Of a DNA stretch of 64,000 bases, positions 44,038 through 52,733 are shown piece by piece. Every line of letters starts with the position of its first letter. Position 1 is the stretch's first letter. The notes beneath the pieces are model-generated. The model did no database searches, was not told where the DNA came from, and saw only the letters and a program-made list of their open reading frames with translations. A program made the position numbers and the translations under genes. Origin of the DNA: Rathayibacter sp. VKM Ac-2879 (GTDB lineage Bacteria > Actinomycetota > Actinomycetes > Actinomycetales > Microbacteriaceae); assembly GCF_015351245.1 (NCBI RefSeq), contig NZ_JADKSO010000003.1, forward strand, positions 124,001 through 188,000. The letters are read 5' to 3'.

Positions 44038-45015
44038 CTAGGCGTCGCCGTCGAACATCGAGGTGACGGAGCCGTCGTCGAACACCTCGTGGATCGCCCG
44101 CGCCAGAAGCGGTGCGATCGGCAGGACGGTCAGGCGGTCCCAGGTCTTCTCGGGAGGAAGCGGCAGGGTGTCGGTCACGACCACCGAGTCGATGAACTCC
44201 GAGCTCAGCAGCTGGACGGCCGGATCGGAGAACACGGCGTGGGTCGCGGCGACCACGACTCCGATCGCCCCGGCGTTCTTGAGCGCCTCCGCCGCCTTCG
44301 CGATCGTGCGGCCCGTGTCGATGAGGTCGTCGACGAGGAGGCACACCCGGCCCTGGACCTCGCCGACGATCTCGTGCACCGAGACCTGGTTCGCGACCTT
44401 CGGGTCGCGGCGCTTGTGGATGATGGCGAGCGGGGCGCCGAGCTTGTCGCTCCAGATGTCGGCGACGCGCACGCGACCCATGTCGGGCGAGACGATCGTC
44501 AGCGTGGCCGGGTCGAGCTTCTCTCGGAAGTGATCGAGCAGCACCGGCATGGCGAAGAGGTGGTCGACGGGACCGTCGAAGAAGCCCTGGATCTGCGCGG
44601 CGTGCAGGTCGACCGACATGATGCGGTCCGCTCCGGCCGCCTTGAACAGGTCGGCCACCAGGCGCGCCGAGATCGGCTCACGCCCCCTGCCCTTCTTGTC
44701 TTGACGGGCGTAGGGGTAGAACGGCGCCACCACGGTGATCCGCTTGGCGGAGGCGCGCTTGAGCGCGTCGACCATGATGAGCTGCTCCATGAGCCACTCG
44801 TTGATCGGCGAGGTGTGCGACTGGAGGACGAAGACATCGCCTCCGCGCACCGAGTCGCCGTAGCGGACATACAGCTCGCCGTTGGCGAAGGTGCGTCCCT
44901 CGGTCGTGACGAGCTCGGTGCCGAGCTCGGCGGCGACCGCCTCCGCCAGTGCCGGATGCGCCCTCCCCGAGACGAGGACCAGGCTCTTCTTGTTGCTGGC
45001 GGTGATGCCCGTCAC
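44038..45015 (-). CDS. prs: ribose-phosphate pyrophosphokinase
   Basis: A 325-residue enzyme making PRPP from ribose 5-phosphate and ATP, for purine, pyrimidine, His and Trp synthesis. Signature FYPYARQDKKGRGREPISA, MSVDLHAAQIQGFFD and the PRPP loop VCLLVDDLIDTGRTI are present. The GTG start overlaps the glmU stop as GTGA, so the two are translationally coupled, a common actinobacterial arrangement. Confidence 0.97.
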   Translation of the reverse strand: MTGITASNKKSLVLVSGRAHPALAEAVAAELGTELVTTEGRTFANGELYVRYGDSVRGGDVFVLQSHTSPINEWLMEQLIMVDALKRASAKRITVVAPFYPYARQDKKGRGREPISARLVADLFKAAGADRIMSVDLHAAQIQGFFDGPVDHLFAMPVLLDHFREKLDPATLTIVSPDMGRVRVADIWSDKLGAPLAIIHKRRDPKVANQVSVHEIVGEVQGRVCLLVDDLIDTGRTIAKAAEALKNAGAIGVVVAATHAVFSDPAVQLLSSEFIDSVVVTDTLPLPPEKTWDRLTVLPIAPLLARAIHEVFDDGSVTSMFDGDA

Positions 45016-46487
45016 TGTGCTCCGCTTCCTCCGGTGGGCGCGTGGTCGGATCCCGAGGGGTCCGACGCCAGGGCGGCCTCGGCGGCAACGGCCGCTGCGG
45101 TACCCGGACGGTGGGTCTGCACCCACCCGGCCATGTTGCGCTGCGGAGCGACGGTGATCCCGAGGGCTCCAGCGGGGATGTCCTTGCGGACGACCGTGCC
45201 AGCGCCCGTGTACGCTCCGTCCCCGATTCTAACGGGGGCGACGAACACGTTGTGCGACCCCGCTCGCACGTGGGAACCGACGACCGAGGACGCCTTGTTG
45301 ACCCCGTCGTAGTTCGCGAAGATCGAACCCGCGCCGATGTTCGACTCCTCGCCGATGACCGCGTCGCCGACGTACGAGAGGTGGGGCACCTTCGAGCCTT
45401 CGCCGATCGTGGCGTTCTTGGTCTCGACGTACGTGCCGATCTTGCCGCGCGCGCCCAGCACGGTGCCCGGGCGGAGGAACGAGAAGGGGCCGACCTGCGC
45501 CTCGGCTCCGATCACGGCGAGCGTCGCATCGGAGCGCCTGACGACCGCGTCCTCTCCGACCTCGCACGAGTCGAGGGTCGTGTCAGGGCCGATGATCGCA
45601 CCGGTCGCGACGACGGTCGGGCCCTTGACCTGCGTGCCGGGGAGGATCTCCACATCGGGCGAGAGGACGGCGTCGACATCGATCCAGGTCGTCGCCGGAT
45701 CGTGGATCGTGACGCCCTCGAGCTGCCAGCGACGCACGATGCGGGCGTTCAATTCGGCGGCGGCCTCGGCGAGCTGGGCGCGGTCGTTGATACCGGCGAC
45801 GAGCCAGCGGTCCTCCACGGGCACGGCCTGGATCGCGCGGCCGGCCGCCGCGAGCGCGGCCGCCGCGTCGGTGAGGTACTTCTCGCGCTGCGCGTTCTGC
45901 GTGCCGATACCGCCGATCACGGCGCGGAGGGCGGCAGCCTCGAAGGCGTACACGCCCGCGTTGATCTCGGTGAGGGCCAGCTCGGCGGCGCTGGCGTCCT
46001 TCTGCTCGACGATCGAGGCGAATCCCCCATCGCCTGCGCGGACGATACGGCCGAAGCCGGTCGGGTCCTCGAGGACGCACGAGAGCATCGTGAGGGCGTT
46101 CACGGCGGCAACGTGCTCGTCGACGAGCCGGCGGAGGGTCGGCGCGTCGAGCAGGGGCACATCGGCGCTGAGCACCACGACGGTCCCCTCGAACGCCTCG
46201 GGGAGAGCGGCGAGGCCGAGCTCGACGGCGCGACCCGTGCCCGGGATATCGTCCTGGTCGACGACGAGCGCGGACGACGTGTGGTCGAGCACCGCCTCCG
46301 CGACCCTGTCGCGCTCGTGGCGCACAACGGTCACGAGGTGCGCGGCATCGAGGGACGCAGCCGTGTCGAGCACGTGCCCGAGGAGCGTTCGACCGGCCAG
46401 ACGATGCAGGACCTTCGGGGTGCGGGACTTCATGCGGGTGCCCTGGCCTGCGGCCAGGATCACGACGGCGAGGGTGCTGTCGGCCAT
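45012..46487 (-). CDS. glmU: bifunctional UDP-GlcNAc synthesis enzyme
   Basis: A 491-residue bifunctional enzyme (acetyltransferase and uridyltransferase) that makes UDP-N-acetylglucosamine for peptidoglycan. The N-terminal domain has VILAAGQGTRMKS, PGTGRAVELG and NAGVYAF; the C-terminal left-handed beta-helix carries VGDAVIGEESNIGAGSIFANYDG with the CoA/acetyl site. The chosen ATG has GGAGGAG about 11 nt upstream; the frame also continues 17 codons further up into the tRNA-Gln region and was not used. Confidence 0.96.
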   Translation of the reverse strand: MADSTLAVVILAAGQGTRMKSRTPKVLHRLAGRTLLGHVLDTAASLDAAHLVTVVRHERDRVAEAVLDHTSSALVVDQDDIPGTGRAVELGLAALPEAFEGTVVVLSADVPLLDAPTLRRLVDEHVAAVNALTMLSCVLEDPTGFGRIVRAGDGGFASIVEQKDASAAELALTEINAGVYAFEAAALRAVIGGIGTQNAQREKYLTDAAAALAAAGRAIQAVPVEDRWLVAGINDRAQLAEAAAELNARIVRRWQLEGVTIHDPATTWIDVDAVLSPDVEILPGTQVKGPTVVATGAIIGPDTTLDSCEVGEDAVVRRSDATLAVIGAEAQVGPFSFLRPGTVLGARGKIGTYVETKNATIGEGSKVPHLSYVGDAVIGEESNIGAGSIFANYDGVNKASSVVGSHVRAGSHNVFVAPVRIGDGAYTGAGTVVRKDIPAGALGITVAPQRNMAGWVQTHRPGTAAAVAAEAALASDPSGSDHAPTGGSGAQ

Positions 46488-46529
46488 GTTCTTCGCGTTC
46501 TCCTCCCTCTGCACACCGATGCGGTGCAG

Positions 46530-46601
46530 CTCCGCCACCAGGATTCGAACCTGGACCGGACAGCTCCAAAGGCTGCCGTGCTGCCGTTACACCATGGCGG
46601 A
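46530..46601 (-). tRNA. tRNA-Gln(UUG)
   Basis: A 72-nt cloverleaf with acceptor TCCGCCA/TGGCGGA, discriminator G as expected for glutamine, anticodon loop CTTTGGA (anticodon UUG, genome 46567-46569) and T-arm CCAGG-TTCGAAT-CCTGG. CCA is not encoded. It precedes glmU on the same strand. Confidence 0.95.
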
Positions 46602-46741
46602 CCGCGCTCTCACGCGCCGTCCATCCTGCCCTCCCGCGCCCCACTCGCGAAATTCCGCGAGATGCATCCGTGCTGGCGGGATCGGATGCCGGCGCACAGG
46701 GTCTCATCCGGGCCCGGCATCTCGTGGCGCCGACGACCCGC

Positions 46742-46747
46742 CAGAAT
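46742..46747 (+). promoter_or_regulatory. -10 box of a leaderless promoter
   Basis: CAGAAT, 6 nt before the ATG of the marR-family gene. Confidence 0.45.
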
Positions 46748-46753
46748 GGTGGG

Positions 46754-47245
46754 ATGAGCGCGAATGACGAGGTTGACGGCATCGTCGATGCCTGGGTCCG
46801 GGAGCGTCCCGACCTCGACTTCACGCCGCTCCAGGTCTTCTCACGGATGCGGCGCCTCGCGAAGCAGCTCGAGCGGGCCCGCGGCAGCGCCTTCGGTCGA
46901 TCCGAGCTCGAGACGTGGGAATTCGACGTGCTCTCGGCCCTCCGCCGCGCCGGAGCCCCCTACCGGATGAGCCCGAAGCAGTTGCTCCAGGCGACGATGG
47001 TCACGAGCGGCACCATGACGAACCGGATCGACCGCCTGGTCGAGCGCGAACTCGTCGAGCGCCTCGACGACCCCAACGACGGCCGCGGAGTGCTCGTGCA
47101 GATGACGCCCTCGGGGCTCGCCCGCGTCGACGCCGCCATCACCCGGCTCGTCGACGCCGAGCAGGAGCTGTTGGGCGCGCTCACCCACGCGCAGCAGGAA
47201 CGACTTGCGCAGCTGCTCCGCAAGCTCTCGCTCGACTTCGGCTGA
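46754..47245 (+). CDS. MarR-family transcriptional regulator
   Basis: A 163-residue winged-helix regulator. Seen: LETWEFDVLSALRRAGAPYRMSPKQLLQATMVTSGTMTNRIDRL, i.e. recognition helix and wing, followed by ERLDDPNDGRGVLVQMTP. N- and C-terminal helices would form the dimer. It is a plus-strand gene between tRNA-Gln and the convergent ABC-F gene. MarR proteins commonly control adjacent efflux or stress genes; the target here is unknown. Confidence 0.9.
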   Translation: MSANDEVDGIVDAWVRERPDLDFTPLQVFSRMRRLAKQLERARGSAFGRSELETWEFDVLSALRRAGAPYRMSPKQLLQATMVTSGTMTNRIDRLVERELVERLDDPNDGRGVLVQMTPSGLARVDAAITRLVDAEQELLGALTHAQQERLAQLLRKLSLDFG

Positions 47246-47280
47246 GGCGGCCGAGCGCGCCGCGCCGGGAGAACGCGCCC

Positions 47281-47356
47281 GGAGCACAACGTCAGCCAGG
47301 ACGCCTCCTCGGGCACGATGGTGCGCGAGCGGCCGTCTCAGCTGAGGTTGTGCTCC
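47281..47356. repeat. inverted repeat, copy 2 of a dispersed family
   Basis: 23-nt arms (47281-47303 and 47334-47356), 19 of 23 positions complementary, share the CACAACGTCAGC and CGTCTCAGCTGA-GTTGTG arms of the copy at 29896-29963 (18 of 19 in the right arm). It lies between the convergent marR-family and ABC-F genes, immediately past the ABC-F stop. Probably a bidirectional terminator. Confidence 0.75.
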
Positions 47357-47361
47357 CGCGA

Positions 47362-49143
47362 TCAGCCCTCGAGCAGCTCCGACAGCTCCAGCCAGCGCAG
47401 CTCGAGCTCCGCCGTCTCGTCCTGGTGGGCCCGCAGCGTCTCGTTCAGCGCGAGGATGCCGTCGTAGTCGTCCTGGTCGTGCGTCGCCATCTTCTCGTGC
47501 ACGGCCGCGATCAGCTGCGAGAGCTTGGCGAGGCGCCGGTCGATCGCCGACACCTCCTTCTCGGCCGTGCGCCGACCGGCTCCCGCGAGGCCGGTCGGGG
47601 TGGAGGCGGCGCTCACGGCGAGCGCGGGCACGCCTCTCTCGAGTGCCCGGCGCAGCTCCAGGTACTGCTCTACGCCCCCCGGAAGGTGCCGGAACGCCCC
47701 CTCCATCACCGCGTACTGCTGATCAGTCACGCGCTCGAGGAGGTAACGATCGTGCGAGACGACGAGCAGGGTGCCCGGCCACGAGTCGAGCAGGTCCTCG
47801 ATCGCGGCGAGCATGTCGGTGTCGAGGTCGTTCGTCGGCTCGTCGAGGATCAGCACGTTCGGCTCGCTGAGCAGGATCAGGAGGAGCTGGAGGCGCCGCC
47901 GCTGGCCTCCTGAGAGATCCTTGACGGGCGTCGACAGCTGCGCGCTCGAGAAGCCGAGGCGTTCGAGCAACTGACCCGGCGTCATCTCTTTGCCGCCGAT
48001 CGCATAGCTGGTGCGCTGCTCGGCGATGATCTCGCGCACCGGCTGGTGCTGCACCTCGGTCAGCTCGCGCAGCTGCTGGTCGAGGATCGCGACACGCACG
48101 GTCGTCCCCCGCTTCACGCGCCCGCTCGTCGGCTGCACCGAGCCCGCCACGAGGCCGAGAAGCGTCGACTTGCCGGCCCCGTTCACCCCCAGGATCCCGG
48201 TGCGCTCGCCCGGCGCGATCCGCCACTCGATGCGCTCGAGCACGGTCCGTTCGCCGTAGCGCACGGTCACGTCGAGCAGGTCGACGACGTCCTTGCCCAG
48301 GCGGGAGACCGCGAGTTGCGAGAGCGAGACCGCGTCGCGCACGGGAGGCTCGTCCTCGATCAGCTGGTTCGCCGCCTCGATGCGGAACTTGGGCTTCGCC
48401 GTGCGGGCGGGAGCACCGCGTCGGAGCCACGCGAGCTCCTTCTTCATCAGGTTCTGGCGTTTCGCCTCCATCGTCGAGGCCATCCGGTCTCGCTCGACAC
48501 GCTGGAGGATGTAGGCCGCGTAGCCGCCCTCGAACGGCTCGACGAGGCGATCGTGCACTTCCCAGGTGGCGGTGCAGATCTCGTCGAGGAACCAGCGGTC
48601 GTGGGTGACGACCGCGAGGCCGCCCGAGGAGGCGGCCCAGCGCCGCTTGAGGTGCTCGGCGAGCCAGGCGATGCCCTCGACGTCGAGGTGGTTCGTGGGC
48701 TCGTCGAGGAACACGACGTCCCAGTCGCCGACGAGCAGCTTCGCGAGAGCCACGCGGCGGCGCTGACCGCCCGAGAGGGAGCCGACGACGCCGTCCCACG
48801 GCACGTCGCGGAGCAGGCCCGCGATCACGTCGCGGGTGCGCGCGTCCCCCGCCCACTCGTGCTCCGCGAGACCGCCGACGACCGCCTCGGCGACGGTCAG
48901 CTCCTCGTCGACCGTGTCGGCCTGGTCGAGCATCCCGAGCGTCACTCCGCGACGGTGCGTGACGCGGCCCGCGTCGGGCTCGATACGCTGCGCAAGCAGA
49001 CGGAGGAGGGTCGACTTGCCGTCGCCGTTGCGGCCGACGATCCCGATCCGGTCGCCCTCCTCGATTCCCAAGGAGACGTCGTCGAAGATCACGCGCGTGG
49101 GGTACTCGAGTCGCAGCGCCTCGGCGCCCAGCAGATGTGCCAT
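47362..49143 (-). CDS. ABC-F family ATPase (Uup-like)
   Basis: A 593-residue ribosome-associated ABC-F protein with two ATPase domains and no membrane region. First domain: GRNGDGKST, LSGGQRRR, VFLDEPTNHLD. Linker with a charged MEAKRQNLMKKELAWLRRGAPARTAKPKF segment. Second domain: GVNGAGKST, LSGGQRRRLQ, LILDEPTNDLD. A C-terminal coiled coil (EKEVSAIDRRLAKLSQL) matches Uup. ABC-F members act in translation or antibiotic resistance. The ATG lies 8 nt after a TAGGCT -10 box. Confidence 0.93.
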   Translation of the reverse strand: MAHLLGAEALRLEYPTRVIFDDVSLGIEEGDRIGIVGRNGDGKSTLLRLLAQRIEPDAGRVTHRRGVTLGMLDQADTVDEELTVAEAVVGGLAEHEWAGDARTRDVIAGLLRDVPWDGVVGSLSGGQRRRVALAKLLVGDWDVVFLDEPTNHLDVEGIAWLAEHLKRRWAASSGGLAVVTHDRWFLDEICTATWEVHDRLVEPFEGGYAAYILQRVERDRMASTMEAKRQNLMKKELAWLRRGAPARTAKPKFRIEAANQLIEDEPPVRDAVSLSQLAVSRLGKDVVDLLDVTVRYGERTVLERIEWRIAPGERTGILGVNGAGKSTLLGLVAGSVQPTSGRVKRGTTVRVAILDQQLRELTEVQHQPVREIIAEQRTSYAIGGKEMTPGQLLERLGFSSAQLSTPVKDLSGGQRRRLQLLLILLSEPNVLILDEPTNDLDTDMLAAIEDLLDSWPGTLLVVSHDRYLLERVTDQQYAVMEGAFRHLPGGVEQYLELRRALERGVPALAVSAASTPTGLAGAGRRTAEKEVSAIDRRLAKLSQLIAAVHEKMATHDQDDYDGILALNETLRAHQDETAELELRWLELSELLEG

Positions 49144-49157
49144 AGAGATCCAGCCTA
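49052..49157 (-). promoter_or_regulatory. -10 box upstream of the ABC-F gene
   Basis: TAGGCT on the minus strand at 49152-49157 lies 8 nt before the ABC-F ATG at 49143. Only those six bases are the element; the wider span here covers the start of the gene. It is one of the leaderless-type promoters of the window. Confidence 0.35.
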
Positions 49158-49201
49158 GGCGCTGGCCCCCTCCCCTCCCGCCGGAACGGAGCGGACCGGG
49201 A

Positions 49202-50737
49202 TCAGGACGCGGTGACGGCCCGCGTGTGCCAGCCGGAGGCGCCGTCGGGCGCGGGCGCGGCCTCGACGGAGGTCTGCACCACGCCGTTGGCGTCCGTCGC
49301 GCGGACGACGAGGACGTGCTCGCCCGCGATCGCGGTCCAGTCGTACACCCACTGCACCCAGGTGTCGGCCGTCGGCGACTCGGCGAGGCGGGCCGTCTGC
49401 CACGTTCCGCCGTCGACCTGCACCTCCACCTTGGCGATGCCGATGTGCGGTGCCCAGGCGACTCCCGCGACGGCGACGAGGCCCGCCTCCACCGGCTGCC
49501 CCTTGCGCGGTATGTCGATGCGCGACTCGATCTTGATCGGCCCGCGCTCGGACCAGCCACGGGTCGACCAGTAGGCGAGGTCGTCGGCGAAGGTGGTGAC
49601 CTTGAGCTCGGTGACCCACTTCGTCGCCGAGACGTAGCCGTAGAGGCCCGGGACGACCATCCGCACGGGGAAGCCGTGCTCGACGGGGAGCGGCTCGCCG
49701 TTCATCCCGATCGCGAGCAGGCTCGCTCGTCCGGCGTCTTGCAGAACGTCGAGCGGAGTCGAGGCGGTGAAGCCGTCGACGCTACGCGAGAGCACCATGT
49801 CGGCGCTCGCGAGGGGGCGCGCCCGGGCGAGCAGCTCCCGGAGGGGGTAGCCGAGCCAGCGTGCGGTGCCGATGAGGTCGCCGCCGACCTCGTTCGAGAC
49901 GCACGAGAGGGTCACGAGGTGCTCCTCCATCGGGAGGGCCAGCAGCTCCTCCCACGTGATCGTCACCTCCTCCTCGACCATGCCGGTGATGCGCAGCGTC
50001 CAGCTGGCGGGGTCGACCGCGGGAACGGAGAGCGCGGTGTCGATGCGGTAGAAGGTGGCGTTGGGCGTGAGGTAGGGACTGATGCCCTCGATGTCGTCGA
50101 AGACCGCGCCGGGCGGGATCGTCGGCGCCGGAGACGCGGGCGCCGGCAGCGCGACCGTCTTGCGCACCGCGGTCACGGCGGCGGAGGCCGCGGTCACGAC
50201 GCGCGCGCCCGCTCCGACCACCACGGCCGCGACTCCCGCGGCGCCGACGAGGCGGAGGAACGAGCGGCGGTCCGTGCCGCCGCGGTCGCCTCCCCGCTGC
50301 CAGACGCGCAACCGCACGCTCGCGCTACGCAGTACCGCCGCTCCGGCGACCATGCCCACGACGGTCGGGGCGGCGGTCAGCCAGGAGGCGCCCTCACGCG
50401 TGGCCACGGCGAGCGCGCCGAGTCCGGCGACGACCGCGAGCACGGCGACGCCCAGGGGAGGCCGGCGATACTCGAGCAGGCCCGCCGCGAGCGCGAGCAG
50501 CGCGACCGCGAGGCTGAGCGTGACGAGAAGGACGAGCTTGTCCCCCGTGCCGAACAGGGCGATGACGGTGTCCTTCACCCCGGGCGGGACGATGTCGATG
50601 ACGAAGCCCCCGACGGCGACGAGGGGGCTGCCTCCCGCTCCGGTGAACACGGCAACGACCTCGGCGGTCGCCAGCGAGACGCCGGCCGCGATGATCCCGG
50701 TGAGCATGGCGAGGACGGCGGCTCTTCTCGGGGACAT
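49202..50737 (-). CDS. molybdopterin-dependent oxidoreductase of the sulfite oxidase family
   Basis: A 511-residue protein combining an N-terminal membrane region (about five helices, residues 1-145) and, after an RRSFLRL (157-163) twin-arginine-like motif and another hydrophobic stretch, a sulfite-oxidase-type molybdopterin domain. The molybdenum-ligand Cys is probably Cys279 in LVTLSCVSNEVGGDLIG. The C-terminal dimerisation Ig-like domain ends with VQWVYDWTA. The catalytic domain would face outward. A TAGAGT -10 box sits 7 nt before the ATG. Substrate unknown. Confidence 0.85.
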   Translation of the reverse strand: MSPRRAAVLAMLTGIIAAGVSLATAEVVAVFTGAGGSPLVAVGGFVIDIVPPGVKDTVIALFGTGDKLVLLVTLSLAVALLALAAGLLEYRRPPLGVAVLAVVAGLGALAVATREGASWLTAAPTVVGMVAGAAVLRSASVRLRVWQRGGDRGGTDRRSFLRLVGAAGVAAVVVGAGARVVTAASAAVTAVRKTVALPAPASPAPTIPPGAVFDDIEGISPYLTPNATFYRIDTALSVPAVDPASWTLRITGMVEEEVTITWEELLALPMEEHLVTLSCVSNEVGGDLIGTARWLGYPLRELLARARPLASADMVLSRSVDGFTASTPLDVLQDAGRASLLAIGMNGEPLPVEHGFPVRMVVPGLYGYVSATKWVTELKVTTFADDLAYWSTRGWSERGPIKIESRIDIPRKGQPVEAGLVAVAGVAWAPHIGIAKVEVQVDGGTWQTARLAESPTADTWVQWVYDWTAIAGEHVLVVRATDANGVVQTSVEAAPAPDGASGWHTRAVTAS

Positions 50738-50744
50738 GACCGGC

Positions 50745-50750
50745 ACTCTA
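50745..50750 (-). promoter_or_regulatory. -10 box of a leaderless promoter
   Basis: TAGAGT on the minus strand, 7 nt before the start of the molybdopterin oxidoreductase. Confidence 0.5.
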
Positions 50751-50810
50751 AGCCACCGGATCGATTCGTGACTGGTTGCCGGCCGACAGGGTTGACGGGG
50801 AGCGTGCGGC

Positions 50811-51746
50811 TCAGCCAGAGACGAGGCGCGCGCCGTGCACGGGACCGCTGACCCGGACCGTCCGCCACCGGGCCGCACTCAGCGCGAGCTGCAGCTCGAG
50901 AGCCGCATCGGCGTCGGCCGCGAGGAACGCCACCGTCGGCCCCGAGCCCGAGACGATGCCGCCGAGGGCACCGCTCTGCTCGCCGTGCTCGAGGATCCGG
51001 GCGAGGCCGGGCTGCAGGTGCAGGGCGGGTGCCTGCAGATCGTTGTACATCGACTCGGCGAGGAGGCCGGCGTCGCCGGCCCGCAAGGCCTGGAGCACGT
51101 TCGGGTCGATGCTCGGGGTCGCCGCGATCGGGCTGAAGTCGTGCAGGTGGCGCTCGCGGTGACGATCGAGCTCACGGTAGACCTCGGGGGTCGAGAGCCC
51201 CTCCTCCGAGAGCACGAGCACCCACTCGAAGCGACCCTTGGCGAGAGCCGGGCTCAGCTCGTCGCCCCTCCCGACGCCGATCGCGGTGCCTCCCGTGAAC
51301 GAGAACGGGACGTCGGCGCCCAGGCTGGAGGCGATGCCCAGCAGTTGCTCGCGGGTGCAGGCCGTGCCCCAGAGCGCGTCGCACGCGAGGAGGGTCGCGG
51401 CCGCGTCGGCGGAGCCGCCCCCCATCCCGCCCGCAATCGGCACGTTCTTCTCGATCTCGAGGTGCACGCCTCCCCGGTGACCCGTGGCGCGGGCGAGAGC
51501 GCGCGCCGCCCGGATGGCGAGGTTGGAGCCGTCGAGCGGGAGGCCGCTCGTGTCGATCGAGCCCGAGAACTCGACCGAGAAGTCGGGAGCCTCGCTCGCG
51601 TGGACGTCTTCGTAGAGCGAGAGCGACTGGAACGCGGTGGCGAGCTCGTGGTAGCCGTCGTCGCGCACGGCACCGACCTTGAGGAACAGGTTGATCTTGC
51701 CGGGCGCCCGCGCGTGGACCCGTTTCGACGTCGCGCGGAGGGCCAT
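50811..51746 (-). CDS. ispE: 4-diphosphocytidyl-2-C-methyl-D-erythritol kinase
   Basis: A 311-residue GHMP kinase of the MEP isoprenoid pathway. Seen: [11 protein letters not shown] at the N-terminus, the ATP-binding [27 protein letters not shown] and the C-terminal [11 protein letters not shown]. It follows ksgA at 9 bp and has its own TAGCGT -10 box inside the end of ksgA (51753-51758), 6 nt before the ATG. Confidence 0.95.
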   Translation of the reverse strand: MALRATSKRVHARAPGKINLFLKVGAVRDDGYHELATAFQSLSLYEDVHASEAPDFSVEFSGSIDTSGLPLDGSNLAIRAARALARATGHRGGVHLEIEKNVPIAGGMGGGSADAAATLLACDALWGTACTREQLLGIASSLGADVPFSFTGGTAIGVGRGDELSPALAKGRFEWVLVLSEEGLSTPEVYRELDRHRERHLHDFSPIAATPSIDPNVLQALRAGDAGLLAESMYNDLQAPALHLQPGLARILEHGEQSGALGGIVSGSGPTVAFLAADADAALELQLALSAARWRTVRVSGPVHGARLVSG

Positions 51747-51752
51747 GCCTCC

Positions 51753-51758
51753 ACGCTA
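51753..51758 (-). promoter_or_regulatory. -10 box inside the end of ksgA (ispE promoter)
   Basis: TAGCGT on the minus strand, 6 nt before the ispE ATG, lies over the last codon and stop of ksgA. GGAGG between box and start is too close to act as a normal ribosome site. Confidence 0.4.
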
Positions 51759-52733
51759 CATGCTGGCGGAGGCGCCCCCGTCCGCGGCCTCGTCGCTCTC
51801 CTCGGCGCTCTCCGACGGCCGCTCCTCGGGCACCGTGGCGCCCCGCACGGGGACGCGTGCGGGGTCGAGCGAGCGACCCAGCCGGACGAAGGCCTCCACG
51901 TCGAGCTCCTCCCCCCGCGCGGTCTGCGGGATGCCCGCTCCCTCGAGCGCGGCGATCGCGGCAGCGCTGTCGCCGAAGAGGGACGCGAGCGACTGCCGCA
52001 GCATCTTCCTCCGCTGCGCGAACGCGGCGTCGACCACCGCGAAGACCGCGCGGCGGAGAGTCTCGTCGCCCGGCTCCCGGCCCCGCTCGAAGGCGACGAG
52101 GACGCTGTCGACGTTCGGCACCGGCCAGAAGATCTGACGCGAGACCGTACCTCCCGTCGACCACGAGCCGAACCAGGCCGCCTTCACGCTCGGACCGCCG
52201 TAGACCTTCGAGCCTGGGCCCGCCGCGAGCCGGTGGCCCACCTCCGACTGCACCATGACCACGCCCGAGCGGATGCTCGGGAAGTGCTCGAGGAAGTGCA
52301 GGAGCACCGGCACCGAGATGTTGTACGGGAGGTTCGCGACGAGTCGCGCGGGCCCGCCCGGCAGCTCGAGCACCTTCATCGCGTCGGCGTGCACGACCAC
52401 GAGCTCGGCGCCGGGCGCCATCAGCTCGACCGTGCGCGGCAGCTGCTCGGCCAGGCGGGAGTCGATCTCCACGGCGACGACACCAGCGCCCGCCTCCAGC
52501 AGTCCCAGAGTGAGCGAGCCCAGCCCCGGCCCGATCTCGACGACGGTCTCGCCCGCCTGCACGCGCGCGAGCCTGACGATGCGGCGGACCGTGTTGGCGT
52601 CGTGGACGAAGTTCTGCCCGAGCTTCTTGGTCGGGGTGACGTCGAGCAGCGCTGCGAGGTCGCGGATCTCGGCGGGACCGAGCAGCCGCGGCACGTCCAC
52701 GGCCGCCGCGTCGGCCGCGTGGCGTCCGCTCAT
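51756..52733 (-). CDS. ksgA: 16S rRNA dimethyladenosine transferase
   Basis: A 325-residue SAM-dependent methyltransferase that dimethylates two adenines near the 3' end of 16S rRNA (RsmA). Seen: [28 protein letters not shown] (SAM site), the [11 protein letters not shown] catalytic motif and [16 protein letters not shown]-terminal acidic, Ser-rich tail of about 45 residues is longer than usual. The start overlaps the tatD stop as ATGA. Many actinobacteria carry rpfB between tatD and ksgA; here they are directly coupled. Confidence 0.95.
   Translation of the reverse strand: MSGRHAADAAAVDVPRLLGPAEIRDLAALLDVTPTKKLGQNFVHDANTVRRIVRLARVQAGETVVEIGPGLGSLTLGLLEAGAGVVAVEIDSRLAEQLPRTVELMAPGAELVVVHADAMKVLELPGGPARLVANLPYNISVPVLLHFLEHFPSIRSGVVMVQSEVGHRLAAGPGSKVYGGPSVKAAWFGSWSTGGTVSRQIFWPVPNVDSVLVAFERGREPGDETLRRAVFAVVDAAFAQRRKMLRQSLASLFGDSAAAIAALEGAGIPQTARGEELDVEAFVRLGRSLDPARVPVRGATVPEERPSESAEESDEAADGGASASM

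Noticed and set aside
46488..46538. An upstream in-frame start for glmU
   Set aside because: The extension runs towards tRNA-Gln, has no ribosome site, and the ATG at 46487 matches the usual GlmU start.
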